Source: Kushneria sinocarnis (lineage in GTDB: Bacteria > Pseudomonadota > Gammaproteobacteria > Pseudomonadales > Halomonadaceae). From it: a stretch of 64,000 bases of DNA. Below the pieces are notes generated by a model that was not told where the DNA came from, ran no database searches, and saw only the letters and a program-made list of their open reading frames with translations. This document shows, piece by piece, positions 35,953-45,841 of this stretch (positions are counted from its first letter, which is position 1; each line of letters starts with the position of its first letter). Location of the stretch: assembly GCF_003633775.1 (NCBI RefSeq), contig NZ_RBIN01000002.1, positions 62,001-126,000 of the forward strand, read 5' to 3'. The translations under genes and the position numbers were made by a program.

Positions 35953-36807
35953 TTAGTGTTGGCCACCGGCCAGACGTCCCCGGAAATCGACCAGGGTATC
36001 GATCAGCGCCAGCAGCAGCAGCAGAATAACCAAAGTGGGCCAGGTGGTTACCAGCACCACGTAGAACCCGACCAGCCAGAACACGCTCAGCGAGCGCATT
36101 CCGATCAGTCCGTGGACCAGTGCCAGACCGGCAATCAGCAGCGGCACCCAGGCCACCAGCGCCGGGGCCGGCAGATTGAGCAGCGCACACAGCAGGCTGA
36201 CCCCCAGCAGCAGCAGCAGTTCGCGACCGGAAAGGCGAAAGCGGTGAAACTCTTCCCGGAACCCGCCCGGGTTATAGAGTTTCGCCTGCCAGCTGCGGGC
36301 CAGTATCAGACAGCCGATACCGGCAAACAGGGCCATCCAGCCATTGACGGCCGCCAGCATCAGCGCCGAAAGACGATCGATCGGCACCCCGCGAGCCGCA
36401 TACTCCGAGAGCAGCTGATCGACCTGGGGCGCACTCGAGCGTACTTCACTGATGATGCGCATGGCATCCTGGGGGGTGAACAGGCCGCTCTGGATCAGGA
36501 CCGCGGTCAGTGCCGCCCCTGCCAGCAGGGCCTCTCCCCAGCGCACCCGGTTGCGCAGCATGACGGCCATCAGGGTAACCAGCACCACGCTGGCCAGCGG
36601 CACCCGATCACCCTGCCACCACCACCAGGCAGAAGGCAGTGCCGCGGCCACGACCACCGGCAGGGCTGTCGACAGCCCGCGCCGCAGCGTGACCAGTGCA
36701 CTGATGGTGGCGCCGATCCAGAACGTCCAGGGGATCAGTGCCGCCAGCAGGGCGGCGGCCATCGCCCGGTATACGCTCTGCATCAGCCATCTGGCTGCGT
36801 CCGTCAT
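35953..36807 (-). CDS. DUF2232 family membrane protein
   Basis: 284 residues, highly hydrophobic, about eight membrane helices (for example ALVAWVPLLIAGLALVHGLI and TTWPTLVILLLLLALIDTLV). The same type of protein sits between rpsR and rplI in Pseudomonas. YybS-related DUF2232 family; no known activity. Lies inside the ribosomal-protein operon, 21 bases after rpsR. Confidence 0.82.
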   Translation of the reverse strand: MTDAARWLMQSVYRAMAAALLAALIPWTFWIGATISALVTLRRGLSTALPVVVAAALPSAWWWWQGDRVPLASVVLVTLMAVMLRNRVRWGEALLAGAALTAVLIQSGLFTPQDAMRIISEVRSSAPQVDQLLSEYAARGVPIDRLSALMLAAVNGWMALFAGIGCLILARSWQAKLYNPGGFREEFHRFRLSGRELLLLLGVSLLCALLNLPAPALVAWVPLLIAGLALVHGLIGMRSLSVFWLVGFYVVLVTTWPTLVILLLLLALIDTLVDFRGRLAGGQH

Positions 36808-36828
36808 GGGCCCCGGACCGGTCGGGAA

Positions 36829-37056
36829 TTACTGGTGACGATCGGTATACGGCAGCAGCGCCAGATAGCGCGCGCGCTTGATCGCCGTGGACAGCTGGCG
36901 CTGATAACGCGCCCGGGTACCGGTAATCCGGCTGGGAACGATCTTGCCGGTTTCGGTCACATAGGACTTGAGCGTATCAAGATCCTTGTAATCGATGTAC
37001 TTCACGCCTTCGGCGGTGAAGCGGCAGAACTTGCGACGACGGAAAAAACGGGCCAT
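36829..37056 (-). CDS. rpsR: 30S ribosomal protein S18
   Basis: 75 residues. Seen: [44 protein letters not shown] and the C-terminal [14 protein letters not shown], all diagnostic. S18 pairs with S6 on the 30S platform; rpsF lies 21 bases upstream in the same operon. Confidence 0.98.
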   Translation of the reverse strand: MARFFRRRKFCRFTAEGVKYIDYKDLDTLKSYVTETGKIVPSRITGTRARYQRQLSTAIKRARYLALLPYTDRHQ

Positions 37057-37077
37057 GAGAGTCTCCGATTGACTGGA

Positions 37078-37506
37078 TCAGGAAGAAGCGGATTCGGATT
37101 CGGATTCGGTCTGCTCTTCGTTGCGTTCGCTGCGCTCACCACGCTCATTGCGCGGGCGCTCTTCGCGACGACGCGAGCCCTTTTCCTCGGAGGCCTTCAT
37201 CATGGGCGACGGTTCCGTCACGGCTTCGGAAGCGCGGACCACGAGGTTACGAATGATGGCGTCATTGAAGCGGAAGATGTTTTCCAGCTCTTCCAGGGCT
37301 TCATTGCTGCACTCGACGTTCATCAGAACATAGTGTGCCTTGTGGATCTTGTTGATCGGATAGGCCAGATGGCGCCGACCCCAGTCCTCGAGCCGATGAA
37401 CGGTACCGCCGTTTTCGGTCACGATGCTGGTGTAGCGCTCGATCATCGCCGGCACCTGCTCGCTCTGGTCCGGGTGGACCATGACCACGATTTCATAATG
37501 ACGCAT
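37078..37506 (-). CDS. rpsF: 30S ribosomal protein S6
   Basis: 142 residues from ATG 37506 with AAGGAG upstream. Seen: [37 protein letters not shown] and YVLMNVE. The C-terminal tail is long and charged ([17 protein letters not shown]) and ends in Glu/Ser repeats, comparable with the tail that RimK extends with glutamates in E. coli. First gene of its operon; a good sigma-70 promoter lies at 37632-37660 and a hairpin in the leader. Confidence 0.97.
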   Translation of the reverse strand: MRHYEIVVMVHPDQSEQVPAMIERYTSIVTENGGTVHRLEDWGRRHLAYPINKIHKAHYVLMNVECSNEALEELENIFRFNDAIIRNLVVRASEAVTEPSPMMKASEEKGSRRREERPRNERGERSERNEEQTESESESASS

Positions 37507-37592
37507 GTCATCTCCTTTCGGTTTGGCAGCTTCCGCCAGGGCCGGATCGCCCTTGGAGAAGCAAGGAGTCATCTTCGATGGATATCCACGCG

Positions 37593-37615
37593 GTACACCT
37601 GCCCTGCAGGCGTAC
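37593..37615 (-). other. Hairpin in the rpsF leader RNA
   Basis: GTAC, one unpaired base, CCTGC, three-base loop, GCAGG, one unpaired base, GTAC, on the minus strand in the 5' leader of about 119 bases. Ribosomal operons of this type can be autoregulated by S6:S18; I could not match the CCG/ACA elements of that motif with confidence. Confidence 0.45.
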
Positions 37616-37631
37616 ATCGCAGAACCGCGTA

Positions 37632-37660
37632 ATTGTAGGGATGCAGCGCAGGCGTTGCAA
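37632..37660 (-). promoter_or_regulatory. Sigma-70 promoter of the rpsF operon
   Basis: Minus strand: -35 TTGCAA (37655-37660), 17-base spacer, -10 TACAAT (37632-37637). Expected start near 37625. It lies between rlmB and rpsF and explains a leader of about 119 bases. Confidence 0.75.
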
Positions 37661-37665
37661 GCGTG

Positions 37666-38511
37666 CTACCCGGCGGACAGCGCCCGGCGCTGGCGCAGCG
37701 CTTCGTACAGGCAGATGCCGGTGGCCACGGAGACATTGAGACTCTCCACCTGACCGACCATCGGTAGTCGAACCAGATGGTCGCAGTGCTCCCGAGTCAG
37801 CCGGCGCAGCCCCTTGCCTTCCGAGCCCATGACAATGGCACAGGGCATGCTCAGCTCGACCTCGAACAGCTCGGCCGTGGCCTCCCCGGCAGCGCCCACC
37901 AGCCAGATCCCGGCATCACGCAGGCGCGTCATGGCGCGAGCCAGATTGGTGACCTGATAGACCGGCACGCTCTCCGCGGCACCACTGGCGATCTTGCGCA
38001 CGGTGGCATTGAGCGGTGCCGAACGGTCCTTGGCCACGATCACGCCATCCACCCCGGCACCATCGGCACTGCGCAGGCAGGCGCCGAAGTTGTGCACATC
38101 GGTAATGCCGTCAAGAATCAGCAGCAGCGCCGGCGTTTCACGAGGCGCATCGAGGCGCCGGAAAAGCGCCTCTTCACTGCTGAAGGTCAGCGGCTCACAG
38201 AAGGCCACGATCCCCTGGTGCGCCCCTTCGGCGATGGCATCGAGCCGCTCCCGGGGCTGCTCGACGAGTTCAGCGCCACGCGCCTGCATCTGCTCGATCA
38301 AAAGGGCCAGTCGACGCGAGGCCGCGCCGGACTGGACCCACACCAGAGCGGGAAGCCGGGAAGCCGCCAGCAGCGCCTCGACGGCATGGACTCCGAAGAC
38401 GGGCTCAAGCCCGCGGGGGGCGCCCGGCACACCGGCGCCACTGCCCTGCTCCCGTGCGCGACGCGGGCGGGAGCGCGACGAGCGCCCCCTGTCGGATGAG
38501 GAACGGCTCAT
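37666..38511 (-). CDS. rlmB: 23S rRNA (guanosine2251-2'-O)-methyltransferase
   Basis: 281 residues, SPOUT methyltransferase that methylates G2251 in the peptidyl-transferase P loop. After a basic, Ser/Arg-rich N-terminal extension of about 35 residues, the sequence follows RlmB: VFGVHAVEALL, LLILDGITDVHNFGACLRSA, and the knot motifs IVMGSEGKGLRRL and LPMVGQVESLNVSVATGI. ATGA overlap with rnr, the common rnr-rlmB pair. Confidence 0.95.
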   Translation of the reverse strand: MSRSSSDRGRSSRSRPRRAREQGSGAGVPGAPRGLEPVFGVHAVEALLAASRLPALVWVQSGAASRRLALLIEQMQARGAELVEQPRERLDAIAEGAHQGIVAFCEPLTFSSEEALFRRLDAPRETPALLLILDGITDVHNFGACLRSADGAGVDGVIVAKDRSAPLNATVRKIASGAAESVPVYQVTNLARAMTRLRDAGIWLVGAAGEATAELFEVELSMPCAIVMGSEGKGLRRLTREHCDHLVRLPMVGQVESLNVSVATGICLYEALRQRRALSAG

Positions 38512-41054
38512 GAACGCTTGCCACCGGAGCGCTTCCTGCCGCCGGTGTCGGCCTTCTGCTTCGGCTTCGCATCGGCCTTGCCCTTGCCGCGCGATTTCGG
38601 TGCATCATCGGCCTTTGCCGTGCTCTCCGTCGCCGCGGGAGCCTCATCGCCACGCCGATTGCGCTCGCGCTCGCGCTTGCCGGGACGCGACTTGCGCTTG
38701 CGCGGCTTCTTCTTCTCTTCCTGCCCCGCCTGTTCACCGCTGCCATCCGCTTGCGCGGGCTCGGCACCGGGTTTCTTGCGTACCCGACGCCGGGAGCGCG
38801 GCTGCGCCTCGGTCAGTTCGAAATCGATACGCCGCTGATCGAGATCAACCCGGGCGACCTGGACGGTCACGCCGTCACCGAGCCGATAGGTCAGACCGCC
38901 CCGCTCACCCCGGAGCTGGTGACGCTCGGCCTCGAACTGATAGTAGTCCGAGGGCAGTGACGAGATGTGCACCAACCCTTCGACAAAGTGCTCGTCCAGG
39001 CGCACGAACAGGCCGAACTGGGTCACCGAGGCCACGCTACCCTCGAAGACATCGCCCACCTTGTCCGACATGAACTCGCATTTCAGCCAGTCCTCGACAT
39101 CACGGGTTGCGTCATCGGCGCGCCGTTCGGTCATCGAGCAGTGCTCACCGAACTCGATCATCTGCTCGAAGGTGTAGGGGCACCACCGCTGGGGCTTGTC
39201 GACCGGGGTATCGGCAAGACGTTCGACATGACTGCTGCTGCGGTTGCTGCGTACCACCGAGCGGATGGCGCGATGCACCAGCAGATCGGGATAGCGCCGG
39301 ATCGGCGAGGTGAAGTGCGCATAGGCCGGATAGGCCAGCCCGAAATGGCCTTCGTTGTAGGGCGTATAGATCGCCTGGGTCATGGTGCGCAGCATGACCG
39401 TCTGAATGATGTCGGCATCCGGCCGATCGCTGATGGCCTCGCGCAGGCGCTGAAAGTCACCGGGAGTCGGCTCGCCATTCTCACCGCTGCCGCCCAGCGT
39501 CAGCCCCAGCTCACCGAGGAAGAGGCGCAGATTGTCCAGCCGCTCCTCGGTGGGACGCGCATGCACCCGATAGAGCGCCGGCAGCTTGTGCTTGTCGAGA
39601 AAGCGCGCGGTTGCCACGTTGGCTGCCAGCATGCACTCCTCGATCAGCTTGTGCGCATCGTTGCGAACCCGCGGCACGATGCGTTCGATCTTGCGCTGAT
39701 CGTTGAAGACGATCTGGGTCTCGGTGGTTTCGAAATCGATGGCGCCACGTACACTGCGGGCCTGGCGCAGGGTCTGATAGAGACCATGGAGCGCCTCCAG
39801 CGGCTTGACCAGGGAGGCGTATTCGCGTCGCAGCGCCTGACCGGCCTCACTGTCGGCATCCTCGAGGATGGTACCCACCCTGGTGTAGGTCAGCCGCGCC
39901 TTCGAGCGCATGATGCCTTCATAGAACTTGTAGCGGCTGATCGTCCCCTGCCGGGAGATGTTCATCTCACAAACCATGCAGAGCCGATCGACATCCGGAT
40001 TGAGCGAGCACAGGCCATTGGAGAGCAGCTCCGGCAGCATCGGGACCACCTGGCCGGGGAAGTAGACCGAGTTGCCGCGCGAATAGGCCTCTTCATCCAG
40101 CGCCGAGCCGGCCGGCACATAGTGCGACACATCCGCAATCGCCACGATCAGCTTCCAGCCGCCCGACTTCGTCTTCCAGGCATAGACCGCGTCGTCGAAG
40201 TCCCTGGCATCCTCGCCATCGATGGTGACCAGTGGCCAGTCGCGCAGATCGACCCGGGCCGCCTTGTCCTCTTCCCGGACCTCCTCGCTCATGTGGCGAA
40301 TCTGATCGAGGACCTCCTCGGGGAACGCTTCGGGCAGATCATGCTCACGGATGGCAATATCGATCTCCATGCCGGGGTCCATGCGCTCACCCAGCACCTC
40401 GATCACTTCGCCCATGGGCTGCTGGCGCAGCCCCGGCTGCTCGGTGATGCGCACCATGACTACCTGACCATCCTTCGCCCCGGCCTCGCTGCCGGCGGGG
40501 ATCATCACCTCGTGCGCGATGCGATTGTTTTCGGGCACCAGCACGCCGATATCCGGACCACGCTCCCGGTAGAGCCCTACCAGCTGCTGGGTCCGCCGTT
40601 CGAGAATCTCGTTGATGCTGATCTCGTCGCGACCGCGCCGATCGCGGCCACTGATACGGGCCCGAATGCGATCACCATCGAACAGGCGCCGCATCTGACG
40701 CGGCGGAATGACCAGGTCGGGCTTGACCTTGTCATCACGTACCATGAAACCGATGCCATCGCGATGGCCGACCACGCGGCCATCAATCAGCGAGGCCGGA
40801 TCGATCGCCTCGAAACTGCCATCCCGGGTTCCGATTGCCTGGCCATCGCGGGCCATGGCATTGAGACGGCGACGTACTGCTTCCTGCTGCTCCTCGTCCT
40901 CGATGCCGAGACGGCGACACATGTTGTCGGCCGAGATCGGCTTGCCGTATTCGGCGAGCTGCTCGAGCAGGTATTCGCGACTGGGGACGGGATTTTCATA
41001 GCGACTGGCTTCGCGCGCCGCCTGCGGGTCGTCGCCGGTATTCCATTGACTCAT
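38508..41054 (-). CDS. rnr: Ribonuclease R
   Basis: 848 residues, processive 3'-5' exoribonuclease that degrades structured RNA and works in rRNA/tmRNA quality control. Order: N-terminal winged-helix region (about 20-90), cold-shock domains, RNB catalytic domain with TIDGEDARDFDDAV supplying metal-binding aspartates, S1 domain (FEGSVASVTQFGLFVRL), and a long Lys/Arg-rich tail (from about 750) typical of RNase R. ATG 41054 has AAGGAAG upstream. Overlaps rlmB by 4 bases. Confidence 0.96.
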   Translation of the reverse strand: MSQWNTGDDPQAAREASRYENPVPSREYLLEQLAEYGKPISADNMCRRLGIEDEEQQEAVRRRLNAMARDGQAIGTRDGSFEAIDPASLIDGRVVGHRDGIGFMVRDDKVKPDLVIPPRQMRRLFDGDRIRARISGRDRRGRDEISINEILERRTQQLVGLYRERGPDIGVLVPENNRIAHEVMIPAGSEAGAKDGQVVMVRITEQPGLRQQPMGEVIEVLGERMDPGMEIDIAIREHDLPEAFPEEVLDQIRHMSEEVREEDKAARVDLRDWPLVTIDGEDARDFDDAVYAWKTKSGGWKLIVAIADVSHYVPAGSALDEEAYSRGNSVYFPGQVVPMLPELLSNGLCSLNPDVDRLCMVCEMNISRQGTISRYKFYEGIMRSKARLTYTRVGTILEDADSEAGQALRREYASLVKPLEALHGLYQTLRQARSVRGAIDFETTETQIVFNDQRKIERIVPRVRNDAHKLIEECMLAANVATARFLDKHKLPALYRVHARPTEERLDNLRLFLGELGLTLGGSGENGEPTPGDFQRLREAISDRPDADIIQTVMLRTMTQAIYTPYNEGHFGLAYPAYAHFTSPIRRYPDLLVHRAIRSVVRSNRSSSHVERLADTPVDKPQRWCPYTFEQMIEFGEHCSMTERRADDATRDVEDWLKCEFMSDKVGDVFEGSVASVTQFGLFVRLDEHFVEGLVHISSLPSDYYQFEAERHQLRGERGGLTYRLGDGVTVQVARVDLDQRRIDFELTEAQPRSRRRVRKKPGAEPAQADGSGEQAGQEEKKKPRKRKSRPGKRERERNRRGDEAPAATESTAKADDAPKSRGKGKADAKPKQKADTGGRKRSGGKRS

Positions 41055-41229
41055 AAGACTTCCTTGAAACTGTTATTGCCCTGACGGGAGTAAGATGCGG
41101 CGAAAGGTGGACACGAGACGGCACGGGAAGAGCGGATCATGTAACAAGTATACCGGTCGCAGGGCGGCGATCCCAACCCCTGGCGACCGGGAGAATCCGA
41201 CTGATTGATATTCAGTAGCCCGCGCCCCC

Positions 41230-41257
41230 TTGCATCACTGCAAAATTTCCGTATTAT
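41230..41257 (+). promoter_or_regulatory. Promoter of the tRNA-Leu cluster
   Basis: -35 TTGCAT (41230-41235), 16-base spacer, -10 TATTAT (41252-41257), followed by a G/C-rich discriminator as in stringently controlled stable-RNA promoters. Start expected near 41264, six bases before the first tRNA. Confidence 0.7.
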
Positions 41258-41269
41258 TTCGGGCCACTT

Positions 41270-41356
41270 GCCCGGGTGGCGGAATTGGTAGACGCGCCAG
41301 CTTCAGGTGCTGGTGACCGTATGGTCGTGGAGGTTCAAGTCCTCTCCCGGGCACCA
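41270..41356 (+). tRNA. tRNA-Leu(CAG), copy 1
   Basis: 87 bases with encoded CCA. Acceptor GCCCGGG/CCCGGGC, long variable arm as in class II tRNAs, anticodon loop TTCAGGT reading CAG, TTCAAGT in the T arm. Confidence 0.97.
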
Positions 41357-41532
41357 TTCTTGCTTTCGGCTTTCCTGCGGAACAAAGGTTCGATCGGAAA
41401 GCATGGATGGTGCCACCAGGCAGGTACCCCGGCAGCAAAAGCTGCCAGAGGCTTGCATCATCGCTGATTTTGTTGATAATGCATGCCGCCGATCGGCACA
41501 GGTTCGCACAGCCTGCCGATCCACAATCGATT

Positions 41533-41619
41533 GCCCGGGTGGCGGAATTGGTAGACGCGCCAGCTTCAGGTGCTGGTGACCGTATGGTCGTGGAGGTTCA
41601 AGTCCTCTCCCGGGCACCA
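41533..41619 (+). tRNA. tRNA-Leu(CAG), copy 2
   Basis: Identical to copy 1 over all 87 bases, CCA encoded. A 176-base spacer separates the two; it holds a six-bp hairpin with an AAAA loop at 41431-41446. Confidence 0.97.
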
Positions 41620-41637
41620 CAATCGATTGGCTGACAG

Positions 41638-41724
41638 GCCCGGATGGCGGAATTGGTAGACGCGCCAGCTTCAGGTGCTGGTGACCGTATGGTCGTGGAG
41701 GTTCAAGTCCTCTTCCGGGCACCA
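41638..41724 (+). tRNA. tRNA-Leu(CAG), copy 3
   Basis: 87 bases, CCA encoded, anticodon CAG. Differs from the other copies only in one acceptor pair, G-C replaced by A-T (GCCCGGA/TCCGGGC), a compensated change. Eighteen bases after copy 2. A 7-bp hairpin at 41726-41745 follows and may end the transcript. Confidence 0.97.
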
Positions 41725-41987
41725 TCATCCCGAACGGACGGGATGCCTTCCCTGCAGTCGCACCTCCCGTTTTCAGCCCGAGTCTTCCCTGCCGACGTCT
41801 CGCACCACTCTTCCCGGTTTCGGTCTGTCCTTCCCGTACCCCTCGGCGACCCCTGACGTTACGCGCACCGGCACCGAAAGCAACAGCATCTGAAGCCTTT
41901 CGCCCGATTCACGGTGATCGCCAGCACGCCGCGCCCTGGCGGTCACGCCGATGGCGCCCCGAGCCCCGTCCCTCAACCCCGCAACCC

Positions 41988-42842
41988 TCAATAACGGGCC
42001 GGCTGACGGGCATATCGTCCGAGCTGCCAGGCGCCGGGATCGACTCGCGACTCCAGCTGACGCTCCACCTCTGCCGGCAACTGACTGAAGAAGTCCAGCC
42101 CGGTGCGCGCCTCGATCTCATCGACACTGACCACAAAACGATCCAGCGGCTCATTGCCCGAGACCTTCTGTGGCATGATGAAGGCCAGCATGCGCGGCTG
42201 ACGCCCGGGTACCACCAGGATCTTGTAGAAGGCATCCGGAATCTCGATCAGTGACGGCAGGCGGGTGATGTCGGCATCAAAGATCGGCCCATCGGTCACC
42301 CACACCGTACCGAAATGCGGTACGAAATCGTCGATGATCACCTCTTCCAGACGCTGCCAGAGCTTGCGGTTGAGCGCCGGGCGCTGCGGCGAGACATTGG
42401 TCATCAGAAAGGTGTCACGCTGCGCGGCGCGGCCGTTGACCACGGCAATGGCATAATTGGGCGCCATGTGGCCGCGATCATAGCCGGTCCCGGTGTAGTC
42501 GCTGCTGGTGGTGCGCCAGATCGCCCGGACATCCTCGCGAAACCCATCCGGCCTGGGGGGCGCATCAGGATCGGCCACCCGGGTGAGACGATAGGTCACC
42601 CAGAGCGGATTGCGCCGCAGATCCGACCAGCCCACCATGTAGCCTTCGTTGCGCAGGGTGCGATTGAGGGTATGCCAGTCATACCAGACCTGCGCCTCGG
42701 GGGTGCCCATCCAGCTCATCTGCGCGCGGTAGTCGCGCTCCTGCCAGTACCAGAGGCCACCCAGCACGGCAGCACTCAGCATGCCGATGCCCCCCAGACG
42801 CGACAGCCGCCGCATCAACCCGAGCGGTGCCCGTGCCGCCAT
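41988..42842 (-). CDS. DNA/RNA non-specific endonuclease (NUC1 family), membrane-anchored
   Basis: 284 residues. One N-terminal hydrophobic segment (GGIGMLSAAVLGGLWYW, about 17-33) suggests an inner-membrane anchor with a periplasmic catalytic domain. The beta-beta-alpha-metal active site is seen as YDRGHMAPN, followed by the FLMTNVSPQRPALNRKLWQRLE segment with its metal-binding Asn. Such enzymes cut DNA and RNA for nutrient scavenging or defence. No immunity protein or export partner is adjacent. I see nothing convincing in 41746-41987 downstream. Confidence 0.88.
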   Translation of the reverse strand: MAARAPLGLMRRLSRLGGIGMLSAAVLGGLWYWQERDYRAQMSWMGTPEAQVWYDWHTLNRTLRNEGYMVGWSDLRRNPLWVTYRLTRVADPDAPPRPDGFREDVRAIWRTTSSDYTGTGYDRGHMAPNYAIAVVNGRAAQRDTFLMTNVSPQRPALNRKLWQRLEEVIIDDFVPHFGTVWVTDGPIFDADITRLPSLIEIPDAFYKILVVPGRQPRMLAFIMPQKVSGNEPLDRFVVSVDEIEARTGLDFFSQLPAEVERQLESRVDPGAWQLGRYARQPARY

Positions 42843-42982
42843 ACCGATGTTCCCCTGCCTTGTTCTGTCATGATTACCCGGCGCGAATGACGCCGGCGGC
42901 AGAGTATATCAGGGGGTCGTCGGGGCGCCGAGTCCGGGGTGACAACTTCACCGCCCGGGGGCTCGGCAGGGCCGCTGCGCGC

Positions 42983-44539
42983 TTACGCGTCCTCGGTCAT
43001 CGGCCAGTGGTAGCGGGCGACGCACTCCCCTCCTTCCATGCAGTCGAGATGCACCGGAAACCCCCACAGCTGATGCATGTAACGCAGCACCGGATACACG
43101 GTCCTGTCCAGCGGACGTCGGTCGCTGCGCTCATGACGCAGGGTGAGCGAGCGATCGCCGTGGATGTTGGCTTCCCAGACCTGGATATTGGGCTCGCGAT
43201 GGCCCAGCGCATACTGGGTCGACAGCGCTTCCCGCACGCGCCGGTAGCCGCGATCATCATGGATGGCGCTGACCTCGATCATCTCGTCGGTGTCATCGTC
43301 GATGATGGCAAACAGCTTGAGTTCGCGAATGACCCGGGGCGAGAGAAACTGCTGGATGAAGGATTCATCCTTGAAGTTGTTCATTGCGAAATGCAGCGTT
43401 TCCAGCCAGTCGCTGCCGGCCATTTCGGGGAACCAGCGCCTGTCCTCCTCGGTCGGTGTCCGGCAGATGCGCTGGATATCGCTGAAGATGGCGAATCCCA
43501 GCGCATAGGGATTGATGCCGCTGTAGTAGGGGCTGTCGAAGGCCGGCTGCGCCACCACCGAGGTGTGGGACTGCAGGAATTCCATCATGATGCCCTCGTC
43601 GATCAGCTGCTCGTCGTAGAGCCGATGCATGATGGTGTAGTGCCAGAACGTCGCCCAGCCCTCGTTCATCACCTGGGTCTGGCGCTGGGGATAGAAATAC
43701 TGCGCCATCTTGCGCACGATCCGTACGATCTCGCGCTGCCAGGGCTCCAGCAGCGGTGCGTTCTTTTCGATGAAGTAGAGCAGATTCTCCTGCGGCTCGG
43801 CCGGATAGCGACTGCGACGGTGCAGACCCAGCGGGTCCTCGTCGTCGTGCCGCTGCTCGTCTTCGCGCTCCGGCTGGGGGATCGTGCTCCACAGCGTGTT
43901 GAGCTGGGCCTGCAGATACGCCTCGCGCTCCTGCTGACGCTTCGCCTCTTCCTCGGGCGAGATCGGCGACGGCCGCTTGTAGCGATCGACACCATGATTC
44001 TGCAGGGCGTGGCAGGCATCGAGCAGCTGCTCGACGGCATCGACGCCGTGACGCTCCTCGCATTCGGCGATGTAGCGCCGGGCGAATACCAGATAATCGA
44101 CAATCGCCGAGGCATCGGTCCAGGCACGGAACAGATAGTTGCCCTTGAAGAAGGAGTTGTGGCCATAGCAGGCGTGCGCCATGACCAGAATCTGCATCAT
44201 CAGGGTGTTCTCTTCCATCAGATAGGCGATACAGGGATCGGAATTGATCACCAGTTCGTAGGCCAGGCCCATCTGCCCGCGCCGATAGGCCTGCTCGACG
44301 GAGAGGAACTGCTTGCCGAACGACCAGTGATTGTATCCCACCGGCATGCCCACGCTGGCATAGGCATCCATCATCTGCTCGGAAGTGATGACCTCGATCT
44401 GATTGGGCCAGATATCGAGCCGGTATTCCGCTGCAATCCTGGCGATCTCGCGTTCATAGAACTCCAGATCCTCGAACGACCAGTCCGAGCCCTTGTCGAA
44501 CCACGCCTCGTCCTGACTCCGGATATGGCTGTCGGTCAT
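42983..44539 (-). CDS. ycgB: SpoVR-like family protein (YcgB)
   Basis: 518 residues, homologous to E. coli YcgB and Bacillus SpoVR. Seen: PVGYNHWSFGKQF, YELVINSDPCIAYLMEENT, MAHACYGHNSFFKGNYLF, MNEGWATFWHYTIMHRLYD. The His/Glu-rich core suggests metal binding, but no activity is established. Downstream of yeaG and yeaH as in many proteobacteria; 12 bases after yeaH. Known to be induced with them under starvation and stationary phase in E. coli. Confidence 0.93.
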   Translation of the reverse strand: MTDSHIRSQDEAWFDKGSDWSFEDLEFYEREIARIAAEYRLDIWPNQIEVITSEQMMDAYASVGMPVGYNHWSFGKQFLSVEQAYRRGQMGLAYELVINSDPCIAYLMEENTLMMQILVMAHACYGHNSFFKGNYLFRAWTDASAIVDYLVFARRYIAECEERHGVDAVEQLLDACHALQNHGVDRYKRPSPISPEEEAKRQQEREAYLQAQLNTLWSTIPQPEREDEQRHDDEDPLGLHRRSRYPAEPQENLLYFIEKNAPLLEPWQREIVRIVRKMAQYFYPQRQTQVMNEGWATFWHYTIMHRLYDEQLIDEGIMMEFLQSHTSVVAQPAFDSPYYSGINPYALGFAIFSDIQRICRTPTEEDRRWFPEMAGSDWLETLHFAMNNFKDESFIQQFLSPRVIRELKLFAIIDDDTDEMIEVSAIHDDRGYRRVREALSTQYALGHREPNIQVWEANIHGDRSLTLRHERSDRRPLDRTVYPVLRYMHQLWGFPVHLDCMEGGECVARYHWPMTEDA

Positions 44540-44551
44540 GGCACATGCTCC

Positions 44552-45841
44552 TCACGCCGCCTCGCGGCGTTTGAACAGTTCCCGGAAAACCGGGTAGATA
44601 TCACCGGGCTCGATGATCTGGCGCATCGAGAAGCGTTCCGGATAGTCGGCCTGCACCCGCTCGTACTCCTCCCACAGGGTCTGGTGGGCATGCGGCGTGA
44701 TTTCCACATAGGCGTAGTACTGCAGCCGGGGCATCAGCCGTTCGCAGAGCAGCTTGCGGCAGTGACCGGAATCGTCATCCCAGTTGTCACCGTCGCTGGC
44801 CTGGGCCACGTAGAGATTCCACTGACCGGGCGGATAGCGGCGGTCGATGATTTCATCCAGCAGCCCGAGTGCACTGGAGACGATGGTGCCGCCGGTCTCG
44901 CGGGAGTAGAAGAACTCCTCCTCATCCACTTCGCGGGCGGCGGTATGGTGACGCACGAAGACCAGCTCGACCCGCTCGTAGTTGCGCTCGAGAAAGAGAT
45001 ACAACAGCAGGAAGAAACGCTTGGCGATGTCCTTGTGGGACTGGGTCATGGAGCCGGAGACATCCATCACACAGAACATGACCGCCTTGTTGGATGGCTG
45101 GGGCTGATCCATCAGATGGGTATAGCGCAGATCAAAGGTATCGATGAACGGCACCGCCTCGAGACGCCGCTCGAGCCTTTCGATCTCCTCGCGCAGCGCC
45201 CGGATGCGGGTGGGATCGCGCAGCACCGGGTCCTTGCGCTCCTCCGCTTCCAGCGCCTCCCGGGCCTCGCGCAGTGCCCGCTTGATCGGTGCCCGCATGG
45301 CGATGCGGCGGGCATGCGCCTGACGCATCGAGCGCACGATGTTCATCCGGGCCGGCACGCCACTGCGTGAAATGCCCGCCCGCACGGGGCGCCGCTCGTC
45401 AAGGTCGGCCAGCTGCTTGCGTTCCAGATGCGGCAGCTCCAGCCCGTCGAAGACAAAGTCGAGAAACTCTTCGCGGGTCAGGGTAAAGGCAAACTCATCG
45501 GCGCCCTCCCCCTGATTGGAAGCCGAACCATCGCCCGCGCCATTACCGCCGCCACTCCCCTCGGGCCGGCGCAGCCGATCCCCCTCGACGAACTCACGGT
45601 TGCCGGGACTGACGACATGGCGCCGACCGCCGCTGCCATGCCGAAAGCTGGGCTCGGAGATATCCTTCGAGGGAATGCTGACCTTCTCGCCCCGCTCCAT
45701 GTCGGTAATCGAACGCCGATTGACGGAGTCCTCCACCGCGCGCTTGATGTGGCTGCGATAGCGGCGCAGGAAGCGCTGTCGATTGACCGCACTCTTGTTG
45801 CGCGCGTTACGCCGTCGATCAATGAAGTAGCTCATCGCCAC
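44552..45841 (-). CDS. yeaH: UPF0229 family protein YeaH
   Basis: 429 residues. Basic N-terminus with [21 protein letters not shown], then a glycine/aspartate-rich linker (about 75-115) and a von Willebrand A-like fold whose metal motif is [18 protein letters not shown] follows. Partner of the YeaG kinase; its biochemical role is unknown. Lies between yeaG (94 bases upstream) and ycgB. Confidence 0.93.
   Translation of the reverse strand: MAMSYFIDRRRNARNKSAVNRQRFLRRYRSHIKRAVEDSVNRRSITDMERGEKVSIPSKDISEPSFRHGSGGRRHVVSPGNREFVEGDRLRRPEGSGGGNGAGDGSASNQGEGADEFAFTLTREEFLDFVFDGLELPHLERKQLADLDERRPVRAGISRSGVPARMNIVRSMRQAHARRIAMRAPIKRALREAREALEAEERKDPVLRDPTRIRALREEIERLERRLEAVPFIDTFDLRYTHLMDQPQPSNKAVMFCVMDVSGSMTQSHKDIAKRFFLLLYLFLERNYERVELVFVRHHTAAREVDEEEFFYSRETGGTIVSSALGLLDEIIDRRYPPGQWNLYVAQASDGDNWDDDSGHCRKLLCERLMPRLQYYAYVEITPHAHQTLWEEYERVQADYPERFSMRQIIEPGDIYPVFRELFKRREAA

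Noticed and set aside
38967-41084. A 705-codon open frame opposite rnr
   Set aside because: Antisense to a clear RNase R with all catalytic motifs; no recognisable protein features.
41270-41724. tRNA-Leu repeats as phage or island attachment sites
   Set aside because: No integrase, no truncated tRNA remnant and no foreign genes lie nearby; the repeats are complete functional tRNAs.
42827-45370. An 847-codon open frame opposite ycgB and yeaH
   Set aside because: Shadow of two conserved genes; composition fits reverse-frame translation.
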